Assembly: GCF_002095435.2 (NCBI RefSeq) | Contig: NZ_MJEJ02000030.1 | Span: forward strand, 42,020-106,019 | DNA: 64,000 bases | Source: Williamsia sp. 1138 | Lineage (GTDB): Bacteria; Actinomycetota; Actinomycetes; Mycobacteriales; Mycobacteriaceae | Direction of reading: 5' to 3' | In this document: piece by piece, positions 17,034-25,792 of the stretch | Numbering within the stretch: the stretch's first letter is position 1 | Layout of the letters: each line of letters begins with the position of its first letter | The notes under the pieces: model-generated | Databases searched by the model: none | Told to the model about the DNA's origin: nothing | What the model saw: the letters and a program-made list of their open reading frames with translations, nothing else | Program-made: the position numbers and the translations under genes

Positions 17034-18379
17034 CCAAGCAAGTTCACCTGGCGGCACATTTCCCCGGGGTCAACAACACCACGGTCTGGAGCGATCCGGC
17101 CGCGGGCAGCCACATCGAGTTCGACTCGTTCACCCATTTCGCCAAGACCGCAGAACGCGCCCGGTTCGACTTCCTGTTCTTGGCAGAGGGCCTGCGTCTG
17201 CGGGAGCAGAACGGCGTCATCTATGACCTCGACGTGGTCGGGCGCCCGGACACGTTCACCATCCTCGCGGCCTTGGCGGCCGTCACGGACAAGCTGGGCC
17301 TGACGGGCACCATCAACTCCACCTTCAACGAGCCGTACGAGGTGGCCCGCCAGTTCGCCAGCCTCGACCACCTCACAGACGGCCGGGCGGCGTGGAATGT
17401 GGTCACCTCGTGGGACGAGTTCACCGGCGAGAACTTCCGCCGCGGCGGCTACCTCCCGAAGGACGAGCGCTACGGCAGGGCGAGGAAGTTCCTCGAGGTC
17501 GCAACCGAACTCTGGGACTCCTGGAAGGCCGACGACATCGTCGCCGACAAGGAATCAGGAACCTTTCTGGGCCGGCCCGACGTGGGATCGTTCAGTCACG
17601 CCGACGATCAATTCGACATCTCCGGTCAGTTCAACGTGCCCCGCAGTCCCCAGGGGCGGCCCGTCATCTTCCAGGCAGGCGATTCGGAAGACGGCCGCGA
17701 GTTCGCAGCCGCGCGGGCCGACGCCATCTTCTCGCGGCACTCGACCCTCGACGACGGTCAGGCGTTCTACAAGGACGTCAAGGGCAGACTCGCGACCTAC
17801 GGCCGCGACCACGACGAGCTCCTCATCCTGCCCGCCGCGACGTTCGTCCTCGGCGACACCGATGCCGACGCGGCCGAACGCGCGCACGAGATCCGGCTTC
17901 AGCAGGTCAGCGGGCAGACTGCGATCAAGTTCCTCGAGCAGTTGTGGAACCGCGATCTGTCCGACCACGACCCTGACGGTCCGCTACCGACCATCGATCC
18001 GCTGCCCGGTGAGAACACCGTCGCCAAGGGCCGGGCCAGCGTCCGGATCCATCGCGATCCGCGCGATGTCGCGGCAGAGTGGCGGGCGCGGGCCGAAGCC
18101 GAGAACCTGACGACCAGGGAACTGATCATCGAGGTGACCGGTCGGCAGGCGTTCATCGGGTCGCCGCAGACCGTGGCCGACACGATCAACGACTTCGTCC
18201 AAGCCGATGCCAGCGACGGATTCATCCTCGTCCCGCACATCACCCCGGGTGGGCTCGACGAGTTCGCGGACACGGTCGTCCCACTCCTGCAGGAGAAGGG
18301 CGTCTACCGCACCGAGTACGAGGGTGAGACGTTGCGTGATCACCTCGGGCTGTCCCAGTCGGTGGTGTCGGGGGTCTGA
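17030..18379 (+). CDS. NtaA/SnaA/DszA-family FMN-dependent monooxygenase
   Basis: A 449-residue luciferase-superfamily monooxygenase close to the nitrilotriacetate, pristinamycin and dibenzothiophene-sulfone monooxygenase group. Diagnostic segments are VHLAAHFPGVNNTTVW at the N-terminus, FDFLFLAEGLRLRE, the LTDGRAAWNVVTSWD region, NVPRSPQGRPVIFQAG, and the C-terminal YEGETLRDHLGL. It overlaps the preceding monooxygenase by 4 bp (ATGA), so both are made together and may act in sequence on one substrate. Two enzymes of this class in tandem suggest stepwise oxidation, as in desulfurisation pathways. That is inference, and sulfur specificity is unproven. Confidence 0.87.
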   Translation: MTKQVHLAAHFPGVNNTTVWSDPAAGSHIEFDSFTHFAKTAERARFDFLFLAEGLRLREQNGVIYDLDVVGRPDTFTILAALAAVTDKLGLTGTINSTFNEPYEVARQFASLDHLTDGRAAWNVVTSWDEFTGENFRRGGYLPKDERYGRARKFLEVATELWDSWKADDIVADKESGTFLGRPDVGSFSHADDQFDISGQFNVPRSPQGRPVIFQAGDSEDGREFAAARADAIFSRHSTLDDGQAFYKDVKGRLATYGRDHDELLILPAATFVLGDTDADAAERAHEIRLQQVSGQTAIKFLEQLWNRDLSDHDPDGPLPTIDPLPGENTVAKGRASVRIHRDPRDVAAEWRARAEAENLTTRELIIEVTGRQAFIGSPQTVADTINDFVQADASDGFILVPHITPGGLDEFADTVVPLLQEKGVYRTEYEGETLRDHLGLSQSVVSGV

Positions 18380-18407
18380 CGCGCCGACCGGGGCGCGCGG
18401 GCCGAAC

Positions 18408-19139
18408 TCAACGCTCGCGCGCCTCCAGGCGGACCGGCCAGGCCTCGTCGGGGATGTCCCGCAAGGAGCACGGCTCGTCGTGGGTCGTGAACCAGCCCCG
18501 GTAGTGGATGAGTTCACCGAGAACCGGGTTGCGGACGGTCGCGTCGACACGGAAGCGATTGTGCTGCTCGTCCCAACCCTCGATGTACTGCATGCGGGCG
18601 GCCATGAACCCGCGCATCCCGATCTTCGGGCCCGCGAGCAGGCGCATCGGTCCGCTCTCGAACACCAGCGAGCCGTGCCGGTCCACCGATGCCTCGATGG
18701 GCCACAGCAGTTCCGGTCCGTCGCCGAAGTAGTCGACCAGGCCCTCTTTGCCGTCCACGAGCAGCGAATTGAGTCCATGCGCGCCGCTGGTGTAGTTCAG
18801 AGACCGCATGACCGCCAGCGATTCACGCCCGAGTTCGTCCCGGTAGCAGTAGTTGTGCATCGTGAAAGGAACGAGTCGGCTCGTCCTGATCGGCATCGCG
18901 TTGCGCTTTCCGAAATGACGCAGACCGGTGGCCACAACGGGCGAGCTGTACACCGACTCCATGATCCCGTGCGAGGCCTGGGAGAGTTGAGAGGTGGAAT
19001 CGATCCCATATCGCCATTGCAAATTGGGATGCAGGTTCTCGAATTCCCGACCGAGCACGTTCTGGATGACCGGGCTCACGGCTGCCGCCGGATGGGGGTA
19101 CCAGACATGAGGTCTGAATGTACTACGAGCCGCCTGCAT
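18408..19139 (-). CDS. DUF4166-like protein
   Basis: A protein of about 243 residues resembling DUF4166 proteins of actinobacteria. Matching elements are an N-terminal FENLHPNLQWRYGI block, a central PFTMHNYCYRDELGRESL segment and a C-terminal VRNPVLGELIHYRGWFT motif. The family has a beta-rich, possibly lipid-binding fold and no established function. The ATG at 19139 has no clear ribosome binding site and the frame is open to 19199, so the start is uncertain. It converges with the monooxygenase pair and diverges from htpG. Confidence 0.7.
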   Translation of the reverse strand: MQAARSTFRPHVWYPHPAAAVSPVIQNVLGREFENLHPNLQWRYGIDSTSQLSQASHGIMESVYSSPVVATGLRHFGKRNAMPIRTSRLVPFTMHNYCYRDELGRESLAVMRSLNYTSGAHGLNSLLVDGKEGLVDYFGDGPELLWPIEASVDRHGSLVFESGPMRLLAGPKIGMRGFMAARMQYIEGWDEQHNRFRVDATVRNPVLGELIHYRGWFTTHDEPCSLRDIPDEAWPVRLEARER

Positions 19140-19210
19140 AAAATGATCGGTCGGAGCACGCAACAACTCCACGCACCAACTACAAGCACAACACCCCAAG
19201 GAGCTTCAAC

Positions 19211-21178
19211 GTGAGCGCTCAGGTCGAAGAGATGGAGTTTGCCGCGGAGACGCGGCAATTGCTCGACCTCATGATCCATTCGGTTTACTCGAACAAGGAT
19301 TCTTTCCTGCGTGAGCTGGTGTCCAACTCATCGGACGCCCTCGACAAGCTGCGCATGGAGACCTACCGCAACAAGGACCTCGCGGCGGACACCTCCGATC
19401 TGCACATCCAGATCACACTCGACCCTGAGGCCCGGACCTTCACCCTCTCCGACAACGGCATCGGCATGTCCCGCGCCGAGGTCGTCGACCTCATCGGCAC
19501 GCTCGCGAAGTCGGGCACCGCAGAGGTACGGAAGAAACTGAAGGAGGCTAAGGACTCTGCGGCGTCGGAGGAGCTGATCGGCCAGTTCGGCATCGGCTTC
19601 TACTCGACGTTCATGGTCGCCGACAAGGTCACCCTGCTGACCCGCAAGGCCGGCGAGGAGCAGGCCACGCGCTGGGAGTCCGCGGGCGAGGGCACGTACA
19701 CGATCGAAGACGTAGCGGACGCACCGCAGGGCACCACGGTCACGCTGCACCTCAAGCCCGAGGATGCAGAAGACGACCTGCACGACTATGCGTCGGTCTC
19801 GCAGATCCGTCAGCTGGTGAAGAAGTACTCCGACTTCATCTCGTGGCCGATTCGCATGGACGTCCCCGCGCCGCCCGCTCCCCCGGCGCCGGAGGCCGAC
19901 GAAGACGCTGATGCCGAGACTGCGGAAGAAACCGAGCCGGCACCCACTCACGTCACCGAGACGCTGAACTCGCAGAAGGCCCTGTGGACCCGGCCTCGGT
20001 CCGAGGTCACCGACGAGGAGTACGCGGAGTTCTACCGCCACGTCAGCCATGCGTGGGATGACCCGCTCGAGATCATCCCGATGAAGGCCGAAGGCACTTT
20101 CGAGTACCAGGCCCTGCTGTTCATCCCGTCGACCGCACCGTTCGATCTGTTCATGCGCGAGCACAAGGCGGGCGTGCAGCTGTACGTCAAGCGGGTGTTC
20201 ATCATGGACGACTGCGAAGAGCTGATGCCCGAGTACCTGCGGTTCATCAAGGGTCTGGTCGACGCACAGGATCTGTCGCTCAACGTCTCCCGCGAGATCC
20301 TGCAGCAGGACCGCCAGATCAAGGCGATCCGGCGGCGACTCACCAAGAAGGTGTTGTCGGTCATCAAGGACTTGCGCGCGAACGACCGCGAGAAGTACGA
20401 CACCCTGTGGTCGCAGTACGGGCGCGTTCTCAAGGAAGGTCTGCTGCAGGACGTCGACAACCGCGACGCGCTGCTGGCCATCACCTCGCTGAGTTCCACC
20501 CACTCGGCCGACACCGCCACCTCGCTGGCGGAATATGTCGAGCGGATGAAGGACACCCAGAGCCAGATCTTCTACGCCACCGGCGAATCGCGGGAGCAGA
20601 TCGAGCGCTCCCCGCATCTCGAGGCGTTCAAGGCGAAGGGTCTCGAAGTCCTACTGCTCACCGATCCCATCGACGAGATGTGGATCCAGTCGATTCCCGA
20701 CTTCGAAGGCAAGCCGTTGCAGTCGGTCGCCAAGGGCGAGGTCGACCTCAGCGACGAGGCCGACAAGGAAGACGACGAGAAGAAAGACAACGAGCAGTTC
20801 GCCGAGCTCCTGACATGGCTGACGGGCGTGCTCGTCGATGACGTCAGCCAGGTGCGCCTGTCGTCGCGGCTGACCGACTCCGCGGCCTGCATCGTCGGTG
20901 AGGCACAGAGCCTTTCACCGGCACTCGAGAAGATGTATCGCGACTCCGGGATCCCCATGCCGGAGAGTAAGCGCATCCTGGAACTCAATCCCGACCACGC
21001 CCTGACGTCGGGGTTGCAGAAGGCGTTCGCCGACCGCGGCGACGATGCTGCGCTCCGGGAGACCGCAGAGTTGCTCTACGGTGCGGCACTGCTGGCCGAG
21101 GGTGGTAGCCCGACGCAACCGGCCGCCTTCAGCAAGACGCTGGCCAACCTGCTGACGAGGACCGTCTCCGCCGGCTGA
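19211..21178 (+). CDS. htpG: Hsp90 chaperone HtpG
   Basis: Cytosolic ATP-dependent chaperone that remodels client proteins. The N-terminal GHKL ATPase domain has RELVSNSSDALDKLR, the nucleotide-binding DNGIGM loop and QFGIGFYSTFMVADKV. The middle and C-terminal dimerisation domains follow (VDAQDLSLNVSREILQQDRQ). At 655 residues it is slightly longer than E. coli HtpG. The extra length includes a Pro/Glu/Ala/Asp-rich linker between the N and middle domains at about residues 218-250, an unusual charged linker for a bacterial Hsp90. AAGGAG lies 7 bases before the GTG start. No CIRCE sequence precedes it. Confidence 0.95.
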   Translation: MSAQVEEMEFAAETRQLLDLMIHSVYSNKDSFLRELVSNSSDALDKLRMETYRNKDLAADTSDLHIQITLDPEARTFTLSDNGIGMSRAEVVDLIGTLAKSGTAEVRKKLKEAKDSAASEELIGQFGIGFYSTFMVADKVTLLTRKAGEEQATRWESAGEGTYTIEDVADAPQGTTVTLHLKPEDAEDDLHDYASVSQIRQLVKKYSDFISWPIRMDVPAPPAPPAPEADEDADAETAEETEPAPTHVTETLNSQKALWTRPRSEVTDEEYAEFYRHVSHAWDDPLEIIPMKAEGTFEYQALLFIPSTAPFDLFMREHKAGVQLYVKRVFIMDDCEELMPEYLRFIKGLVDAQDLSLNVSREILQQDRQIKAIRRRLTKKVLSVIKDLRANDREKYDTLWSQYGRVLKEGLLQDVDNRDALLAITSLSSTHSADTATSLAEYVERMKDTQSQIFYATGESREQIERSPHLEAFKAKGLEVLLLTDPIDEMWIQSIPDFEGKPLQSVAKGEVDLSDEADKEDDEKKDNEQFAELLTWLTGVLVDDVSQVRLSSRLTDSAACIVGEAQSLSPALEKMYRDSGIPMPESKRILELNPDHALTSGLQKAFADRGDDAALRETAELLYGAALLAEGGSPTQPAAFSKTLANLLTRTVSAG

Positions 21179-21192
21179 TCGATCCGGGCAAG

Positions 21193-21226
21193 CCGCCGAC
21201 CGTGGCCATTTCGGCACGGTCGGCGG
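21193..21226. terminator. GCCGACCGTG-type hairpin between convergent genes
   Basis: Arms CCGCCGACCGTG and CACGGTCGGCGG (12 bp, perfect) flank a 10-base loop, placed between the ends of htpG and the convergent PLP-enzyme gene. The same arm sequence recurs in multiple copies at 32.28-32.40 kb, so this belongs to a local dispersed hairpin family. Confidence 0.65.
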
Positions 21227-21230
21227 TTGG

Positions 21231-22442
21231 TCAGCGGGTGACGTACTGCGCGAGCGCAGACAGCAACGCGTCGATATCGGCAGAACTCGAGCCCAGGCCA
21301 AGACTGGCCCGAACTGCTCCGCCGTCGTGGCCGAGTCGGCCCAGCAGCGGATGAGCGCAGAACCGGCCGTCCCGCACACCGATGCCGTGCTCGGTGGACA
21401 GATACCGCGCCACATCCACCGCCCGATGGCCGTCGACGACGAAGCTGACGACACCGACGGCGTCTGAGATGTCGTGGAAGATCTTCAGCACCTCGACACC
21501 GTCGATCGCGGCAAGACCCCACCGCAGTTGCTCGGTTAGCGCCGTTTCATGGTGCGCTGCAGCGTCTCCCAACGACGCGATCTCCTCGCATGCGGCCGCC
21601 AGCGCTGCTGCGCCGAGCACGTTGGGCGATCCGCCTTCGTGCCGAGCAGGCGACGGTGCCCACTCGACGTCGTCGCGGGTCACGTTGCGCACCGCTCCGC
21701 CGCCGGCGAGATACGCCGGGGCAGCGTCCAGCCAATCCCGTCGTCCGACAAGGACTCCGGCACCGAATGGGGCGTAGACCTTGTGACCGGAGAAGGCCAG
21801 GTAGTCGATGCCGTCCGCGACCAGGGACACCCGACGATGCGGGACCAGTTGAGCACCGTCGACGACGATCCGCGCTCCCCGTGTGTGGGCCAGATCGGCG
21901 AGTACTCGGATCGGCAGAATCTCGCCGGTGACGTTGGACGCGCCTGTCACGGCCAACAATGCCGCCCCGGTGCGCTGGAGTTCTGCGTCGACCCGTCCGA
22001 CGGTCTCCTCGATACTGTTCGCAGCCTGGACAACGTGACAATCTCTCCACGGCAACAGATTCGAATGGTGTTCGATGTCGAGCACCACCACCGGACCCGG
22101 TACGCAGCCGGCCAGCAGGTTCAGCGAATCCGTGGTGTTCCTGGTGAAGACCAAGCACTGGTCATCAGCGGCGCCGACGAACTCGGTCACCACCGCCCGG
22201 GCGTCTTCGTATGCCTGTGTGGTGACCTGAGATGCGTATCCGGCGCCCCGGTGCACGCTCGAATAGGTGGGCAACAACTCGCCGATCCGACTCACCGCGC
22301 TCCGGAGCGCAGGCGAACTGGCCGCGTAGTCGAAGTTGATGTAGCGGGTGGTCGAACCATCTGCCAGCGGTGCTCGCAGGTCCGAACCTTCTACTTCGGC
22401 AATGGCTTTCAGCGAACATTCGAGTTCGGTGGTGGTACTCAT
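21231..22442 (-). CDS. Class V aminotransferase / cysteine-desulfurase-like PLP enzyme
   Basis: A 403-residue PLP enzyme of fold type I. It shows the expected residues of the cysteine desulfurase group: His in DIEHHSN, Asp in VDGAQLVPH, the Schiff-base Lys221 in SGHKVYAPFG, and a Cys362 in RFCAHPLL where SufS/CsdA enzymes hold the catalytic persulfide cysteine. It could release sulfur from cysteine or cleave a related substrate (lyase or epimerase roles exist in the family). GGAGG precedes the ATG at 22442. The leader is a SAM-IV riboswitch, so synthesis should fall when S-adenosylmethionine is abundant. This places it in sulfur metabolism, divergent from the transporter operon. Confidence 0.85.
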   Translation of the reverse strand: MSTTTELECSLKAIAEVEGSDLRAPLADGSTTRYINFDYAASSPALRSAVSRIGELLPTYSSVHRGAGYASQVTTQAYEDARAVVTEFVGAADDQCLVFTRNTTDSLNLLAGCVPGPVVVLDIEHHSNLLPWRDCHVVQAANSIEETVGRVDAELQRTGAALLAVTGASNVTGEILPIRVLADLAHTRGARIVVDGAQLVPHRRVSLVADGIDYLAFSGHKVYAPFGAGVLVGRRDWLDAAPAYLAGGGAVRNVTRDDVEWAPSPARHEGGSPNVLGAAALAAACEEIASLGDAAAHHETALTEQLRWGLAAIDGVEVLKIFHDISDAVGVVSFVVDGHRAVDVARYLSTEHGIGVRDGRFCAHPLLGRLGHDGGAVRASLGLGSSSADIDALLSALAQYVTR

Positions 22443-22517
22443 CGTCAATCCTCCAGCGAGATAGAGGACACCACAACGCACAGGGGTCGCAGAACTGATC
22501 TGCGACTACCGGACGTA

Positions 22518-22633
22518 GGGGGTCCGCGCTTGCCGACTGAGGGTTCCAGCCGGCCAGGTCATCACCCGGAGCACCCCGCCGCGGTGGAGGGTTGCCGATC
22601 AGCAAGCCGGGGCTGTGCGCTGATACTCGTGAC
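22518..22633 (-). promoter_or_regulatory. SAM-IV riboswitch controlling the PLP-enzyme gene
   Basis: Read on the minus strand, the leader contains the SAM-IV signature blocks in order: GTCACGAGTATCAGC, GCCCCGGCTTGCTGAT, CGGCAACCCTCC, GCGGGGTGC, GGGTGATGACC and a terminal GCAAGCGCGG. These can form the P1-P4 stems and the conserved 3' pseudoknot of this actinomycete class, which binds S-adenosylmethionine. It ends about 75 bases before the ATG at 22442. The class assignment comes from recalled consensus, not a covariance search. Confidence 0.88.
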
Positions 22634-22846
22634 CGAGACGAATGCTAACAAACAGGCTCGGTAGACGCCAGTGCCTGCCCGTGAACACCTTCCCCAGGAC
22701 GCCATAGCCTCAGACGACACCCGGGCGCCAGGTTAGGTTCTCCGAGATTCGAAGTGCCTACGAACTACTGATTCTGCGGCGAGTCTGCGTACCCTTCTGT
22801 TCAGGCGGTCGACTCCAAATCCTTTGGTGGACTTCGACCGCCATGT

Positions 22847-22965
22847 GTCAACGAGTACCAGTGCCAAGTTCCAGCTGGCTGGTCGGCAACCCTCCACCGC
22901 GGCGGGGTGCCCTGGATAAAAGACACGGCTCCAGTCCGCAACGGGCATGGAGCAAGCGCGGGTTC
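22847..22965 (+). promoter_or_regulatory. SAM-IV riboswitch controlling the ABC transporter operon
   Basis: A second copy on the plus strand: GTCAACGAGTACCAG, GCTGGCTGGTCGGC, GGCAACCCTCC, GCGGCGGGGTGCC, GGATAAAAGAC and the 3' AGCAAGCGCGGG. Its variable stem differs from the minus-strand copy, while the core CGGCAACCCTCCACCGCGG is identical. A CGGGTTC/GAACCCG hairpin (22959-22980) overlaps its 3' end and could be the switching element. Confidence 0.87.
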
Positions 22966-23045
22966 ACACATGCGAACCCGAAGAGATATCGGGAGTTCGA
23001 TGATCAGCCGTACCCGGCCGATGAAGTCGGTTTGCCTCGCCCTGT

Positions 23046-23071
23046 ACCGCTCACACCTGCTTGTGAGCGGT
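23046..23071 (+). terminator. Candidate riboswitch expression-platform hairpin
   Basis: Perfect arms ACCGCTCAC and GTGAGCGGT with an 8-base loop stand between the SAM-IV aptamer and the transporter operon, 47 bases before its first ATG. It is followed by TTCC rather than a long U-run. It may act as an attenuator when the ligand is bound. Confidence 0.5.
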
Positions 23072-23117
23072 TCCTGTAGCCCCAGCGTCAGTCACCCATC
23101 ACCTCAGGAGAACACCC

Positions 23118-24782
23118 ATGTCCCGACCACCCGGCCGCTTCAGACACCGATCGAAGGCCACCGTCCTCGCTGCCGTGTCGATCGGACTCATCGCCAGCGC
23201 CTGTAGCTCGGGAAACAGCAGCGAATCCGCCACCGCCACCGGCGATCCCGTCGACGGCGGCACACTCCGGTTCGCCAGCGCCTCGGGGCCCGGCGGTTGC
23301 ATCGATCCCCATCAGAGTCCCGCCGACATCGCCGGCTTCTACACCCGGCCGATCGTCGACTCGCTCGTCGCGCTGAACGAGGACGGCACCCTGGACCCGT
23401 GGTTGGCAACTGAATGGAACGTCTCCCCCGACCAGCTGACCTATTCGTTCACCCTGCGCGACGACGTCACCTTCTCCAACGGCGAGAAGTTCGACGGCAA
23501 CGCGGTCAAGGCCAACCTCGACCACATCGTCAACCCGGCGACCAAGTCACAGCTCGCCGCCAACACCATCGCGACCTACACCGGCACCAACGTCATCGAC
23601 CCGACACACGTCGAGGTCACGTTCTCCGAGCCGAACTCTGCGTTCCTGCCGTCGCTGGCCACGGCCTATCTCGGTATCGAGGCGCCCTCGACCCTGACGC
23701 AGAGCCCGGATGCACTGTGCAGCAAAATCGTCGGCTCCGGCCCGTTTGTCAGCGAGAATGGTTACACCCCTAACCAGGGCATCGAATACACCCGGAACGA
23801 CGCGTACAACTGGGGTCCGGGCAATGCCGACCACACCGGCAAGGCCCATCTGCAGGCGATCAGCATCCAGGAGATCCCCGAGGACTCCTCCCGCTACGGC
23901 GCGCTGACCAGTAACCAGGTCGACGCGATCGCCAGCGTGCCCCCGGTCAACGTCTCGCAGCTGAAAGACACCCCCGGCTTCACCGTCGACACCGCCCAGG
24001 CACCCGGCGGCAACTACAACTACTACCCCAACACCGAGGCCGGCGTGTTCTCCGATGTCAAGGTCCGCGAGGCCTTCCGGGCCGGCATCGACTGGGACAC
24101 CATCGTCGACAAGCTGTACTTCGGTGTCTTCCAGCCCGCGAAGAACACCCTCAGTCCTGCCACGGTCGGATACAACAAAGACAGCGAGTCGGCCTACACC
24201 TACGACGAGGACAAGGCCAACCAACTCCTCGACGAAGCCGGCTGGACCGGACGTGACAGCGAGGGATACCGCACCAAGAACGGAAAGCGCCTGACCGTCG
24301 TGCACCCGTACCTCAAGGAGTACGCCCGCGAACAGCGCGACACCCTGCTCGAGCAGGTGCAATCGTCGGCCAAGAAGCTCGGCGCCGATTACCAGATCAA
24401 GAACATCACCGTCGATGAGTACTACACCGCGCTCTACACCAACGAATACGACGTACTCGACATCAGCTGGCAACGCGCATCACCCGATGCCCTCCGCACG
24501 CTCTCGGACTCGAGCAACATCCCGAGAGATTCTTTCGGCACAAACCTTGCGCGATACTCGAACCCGACCGTCGACGCCGATCTGAGGGCAGCACTCGCCG
24601 AAACCGATCTGGCCAAGCAGTCGGCCATCTACGGCCGCGCACAGCAGCAGATCGCCGACGACGCCGCGGTCTTCCCCGTCTACGTCTTCAACTACGCGCT
24701 GGGTCGCAGCAACAAGGTGCAGGGTGTGAAGTTCGAGCCACAGGCGTTCCCGACGTTCTATGACGCCTGGGTCACGCAATGA
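23118..24782 (+). CDS. Peptide-type ABC transporter substrate-binding lipoprotein
   Basis: A 554-residue solute-binding protein of the DppA/OppA (SBP_bac_5) family. The lipoprotein signal has a basic N-terminus, a hydrophobic stretch and a lipobox ending at Cys32 (IASAC). The mature protein carries the family elements RPIVDSLVALNEDGTLDPWLATEW and FTLRDDVTFSNGEKFDGNAVK. AGGAG precedes the ATG. It is the first gene after a SAM-IV riboswitch and overlaps the first permease by 4 bp. The riboswitch argues for a sulfur-containing ligand (peptide, thiol conjugate or S-substituted amino acid) rather than a general peptide, but this is inference. Confidence 0.9.
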   Translation: MSRPPGRFRHRSKATVLAAVSIGLIASACSSGNSSESATATGDPVDGGTLRFASASGPGGCIDPHQSPADIAGFYTRPIVDSLVALNEDGTLDPWLATEWNVSPDQLTYSFTLRDDVTFSNGEKFDGNAVKANLDHIVNPATKSQLAANTIATYTGTNVIDPTHVEVTFSEPNSAFLPSLATAYLGIEAPSTLTQSPDALCSKIVGSGPFVSENGYTPNQGIEYTRNDAYNWGPGNADHTGKAHLQAISIQEIPEDSSRYGALTSNQVDAIASVPPVNVSQLKDTPGFTVDTAQAPGGNYNYYPNTEAGVFSDVKVREAFRAGIDWDTIVDKLYFGVFQPAKNTLSPATVGYNKDSESAYTYDEDKANQLLDEAGWTGRDSEGYRTKNGKRLTVVHPYLKEYAREQRDTLLEQVQSSAKKLGADYQIKNITVDEYYTALYTNEYDVLDISWQRASPDALRTLSDSSNIPRDSFGTNLARYSNPTVDADLRAALAETDLAKQSAIYGRAQQQIADDAAVFPVYVFNYALGRSNKVQGVKFEPQAFPTFYDAWVTQ

Positions 24783-25792
24783 CAGTGGTGATCGAAACGG
24801 CGGCTGTCCCGACCGAGATTCCGCGCACTCGGACTCTCGGTCGGGCGGTCGCCCGTCGGTTGGCCGTATCGCTGCTGGTGTTGTGGGGCGCGATCACTGC
24901 CACCTTCATCGTGATCCACTCCGGTAAGGGTTCGGCGATCAACTCGATCATCGGGACCGCCCAGGTCTCACCCGAGGTGCGGGCACAGATCATCAGCGAC
25001 TACAGGCTCGACGACCCGATCCTGACCCAGTACGGAAACTATCTGTGGCGCCTGCTGCACGGCGACTTGGGCCGGTCCTACGCGCTGCGGATGCCGGTCA
25101 CCGAGGCCATCGGCGGGCAGATCTGGCCGACACTGCAATTGGTGATCGTCGCCGCAATACTGTCCTTGGTGGTCGCTCTGGTGGTGGGTCTGGCCACCGC
25201 GAACCGGCCCGGGTGGATCCGCGGTCCGATCACCTCCTTCGAGGTGCTGACGGTCGCCGTCCCGACCTTCTGGCTCGGCATCTTGCTGCTGACAATCTTC
25301 TCGTTCGAATTGGGCTGGTTTCCGTCGGTCGGCTCGCAGGGCGTCTCGTCGCTGGTGCTGCCTTCCATCGCCTTGGCGGCGGCGCCGGCCGCCCTGCTCT
25401 CGCAGGTCCTGCGGCACGGGGTCGAGAAAACCCTGGATGAACCCTTCGTCGTCACCGCCCGCTCCCGCGGCGTCGGGGAGACCGCGGTGCTGCTGCGCCA
25501 TGTGTTGCGGCATGCAGCGATGCCGGTGATCACGTTGTGGGGGTGGATCATCGGCGCCCTGATCAGCGGCGCCGTCGTGGTCGAACAGGTGTTCTCTCGA
25601 GAAGGACTGGGCCGCTTGACCATCGCCGCGGTCACCAGCAAGGACCTACCCCTGGTTCTCGGTGTGGTGATCATCGCCGCCACGTTCTACACCATCGTCA
25701 ACACCTTGATCGACGCAGCGTACGGCTGGCTCGACCCCCGCCTCCGCACCCAGAGCTCGTCCGCAACCACAGCAGAGAAGGTGACCGGATGA
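24779..25792 (+). CDS. Peptide-type ABC transporter permease (DppB-like)
   Basis: A 337-residue inner-membrane permease with six hydrophobic segments. It has the DppB-type external region between the first two (GTAQVSPEVRAQIISDYRLDD), a YGNYLWRLLHGDLGRSY element, and the cytoplasmic EAA-like loop ARSRGVGETAVLLRHVLRHA, which contacts the ATPase. Its ATG overlaps the binding-protein stop and its TGA overlaps the next permease start, so subunit synthesis is coupled. Confidence 0.9.
   Translation: MTVVIETAAVPTEIPRTRTLGRAVARRLAVSLLVLWGAITATFIVIHSGKGSAINSIIGTAQVSPEVRAQIISDYRLDDPILTQYGNYLWRLLHGDLGRSYALRMPVTEAIGGQIWPTLQLVIVAAILSLVVALVVGLATANRPGWIRGPITSFEVLTVAVPTFWLGILLLTIFSFELGWFPSVGSQGVSSLVLPSIALAAAPAALLSQVLRHGVEKTLDEPFVVTARSRGVGETAVLLRHVLRHAAMPVITLWGWIIGALISGAVVVEQVFSREGLGRLTIAAVTSKDLPLVLGVVIIAATFYTIVNTLIDAAYGWLDPRLRTQSSSATTAEKVTG

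Noticed and set aside
22843..23206. Small ORFs in the plus-strand leader as possible leader peptides
   Set aside because: They overlap the SAM-IV aptamer and expression platform. No Cys-rich or sulfur-attenuator peptide pattern was seen.
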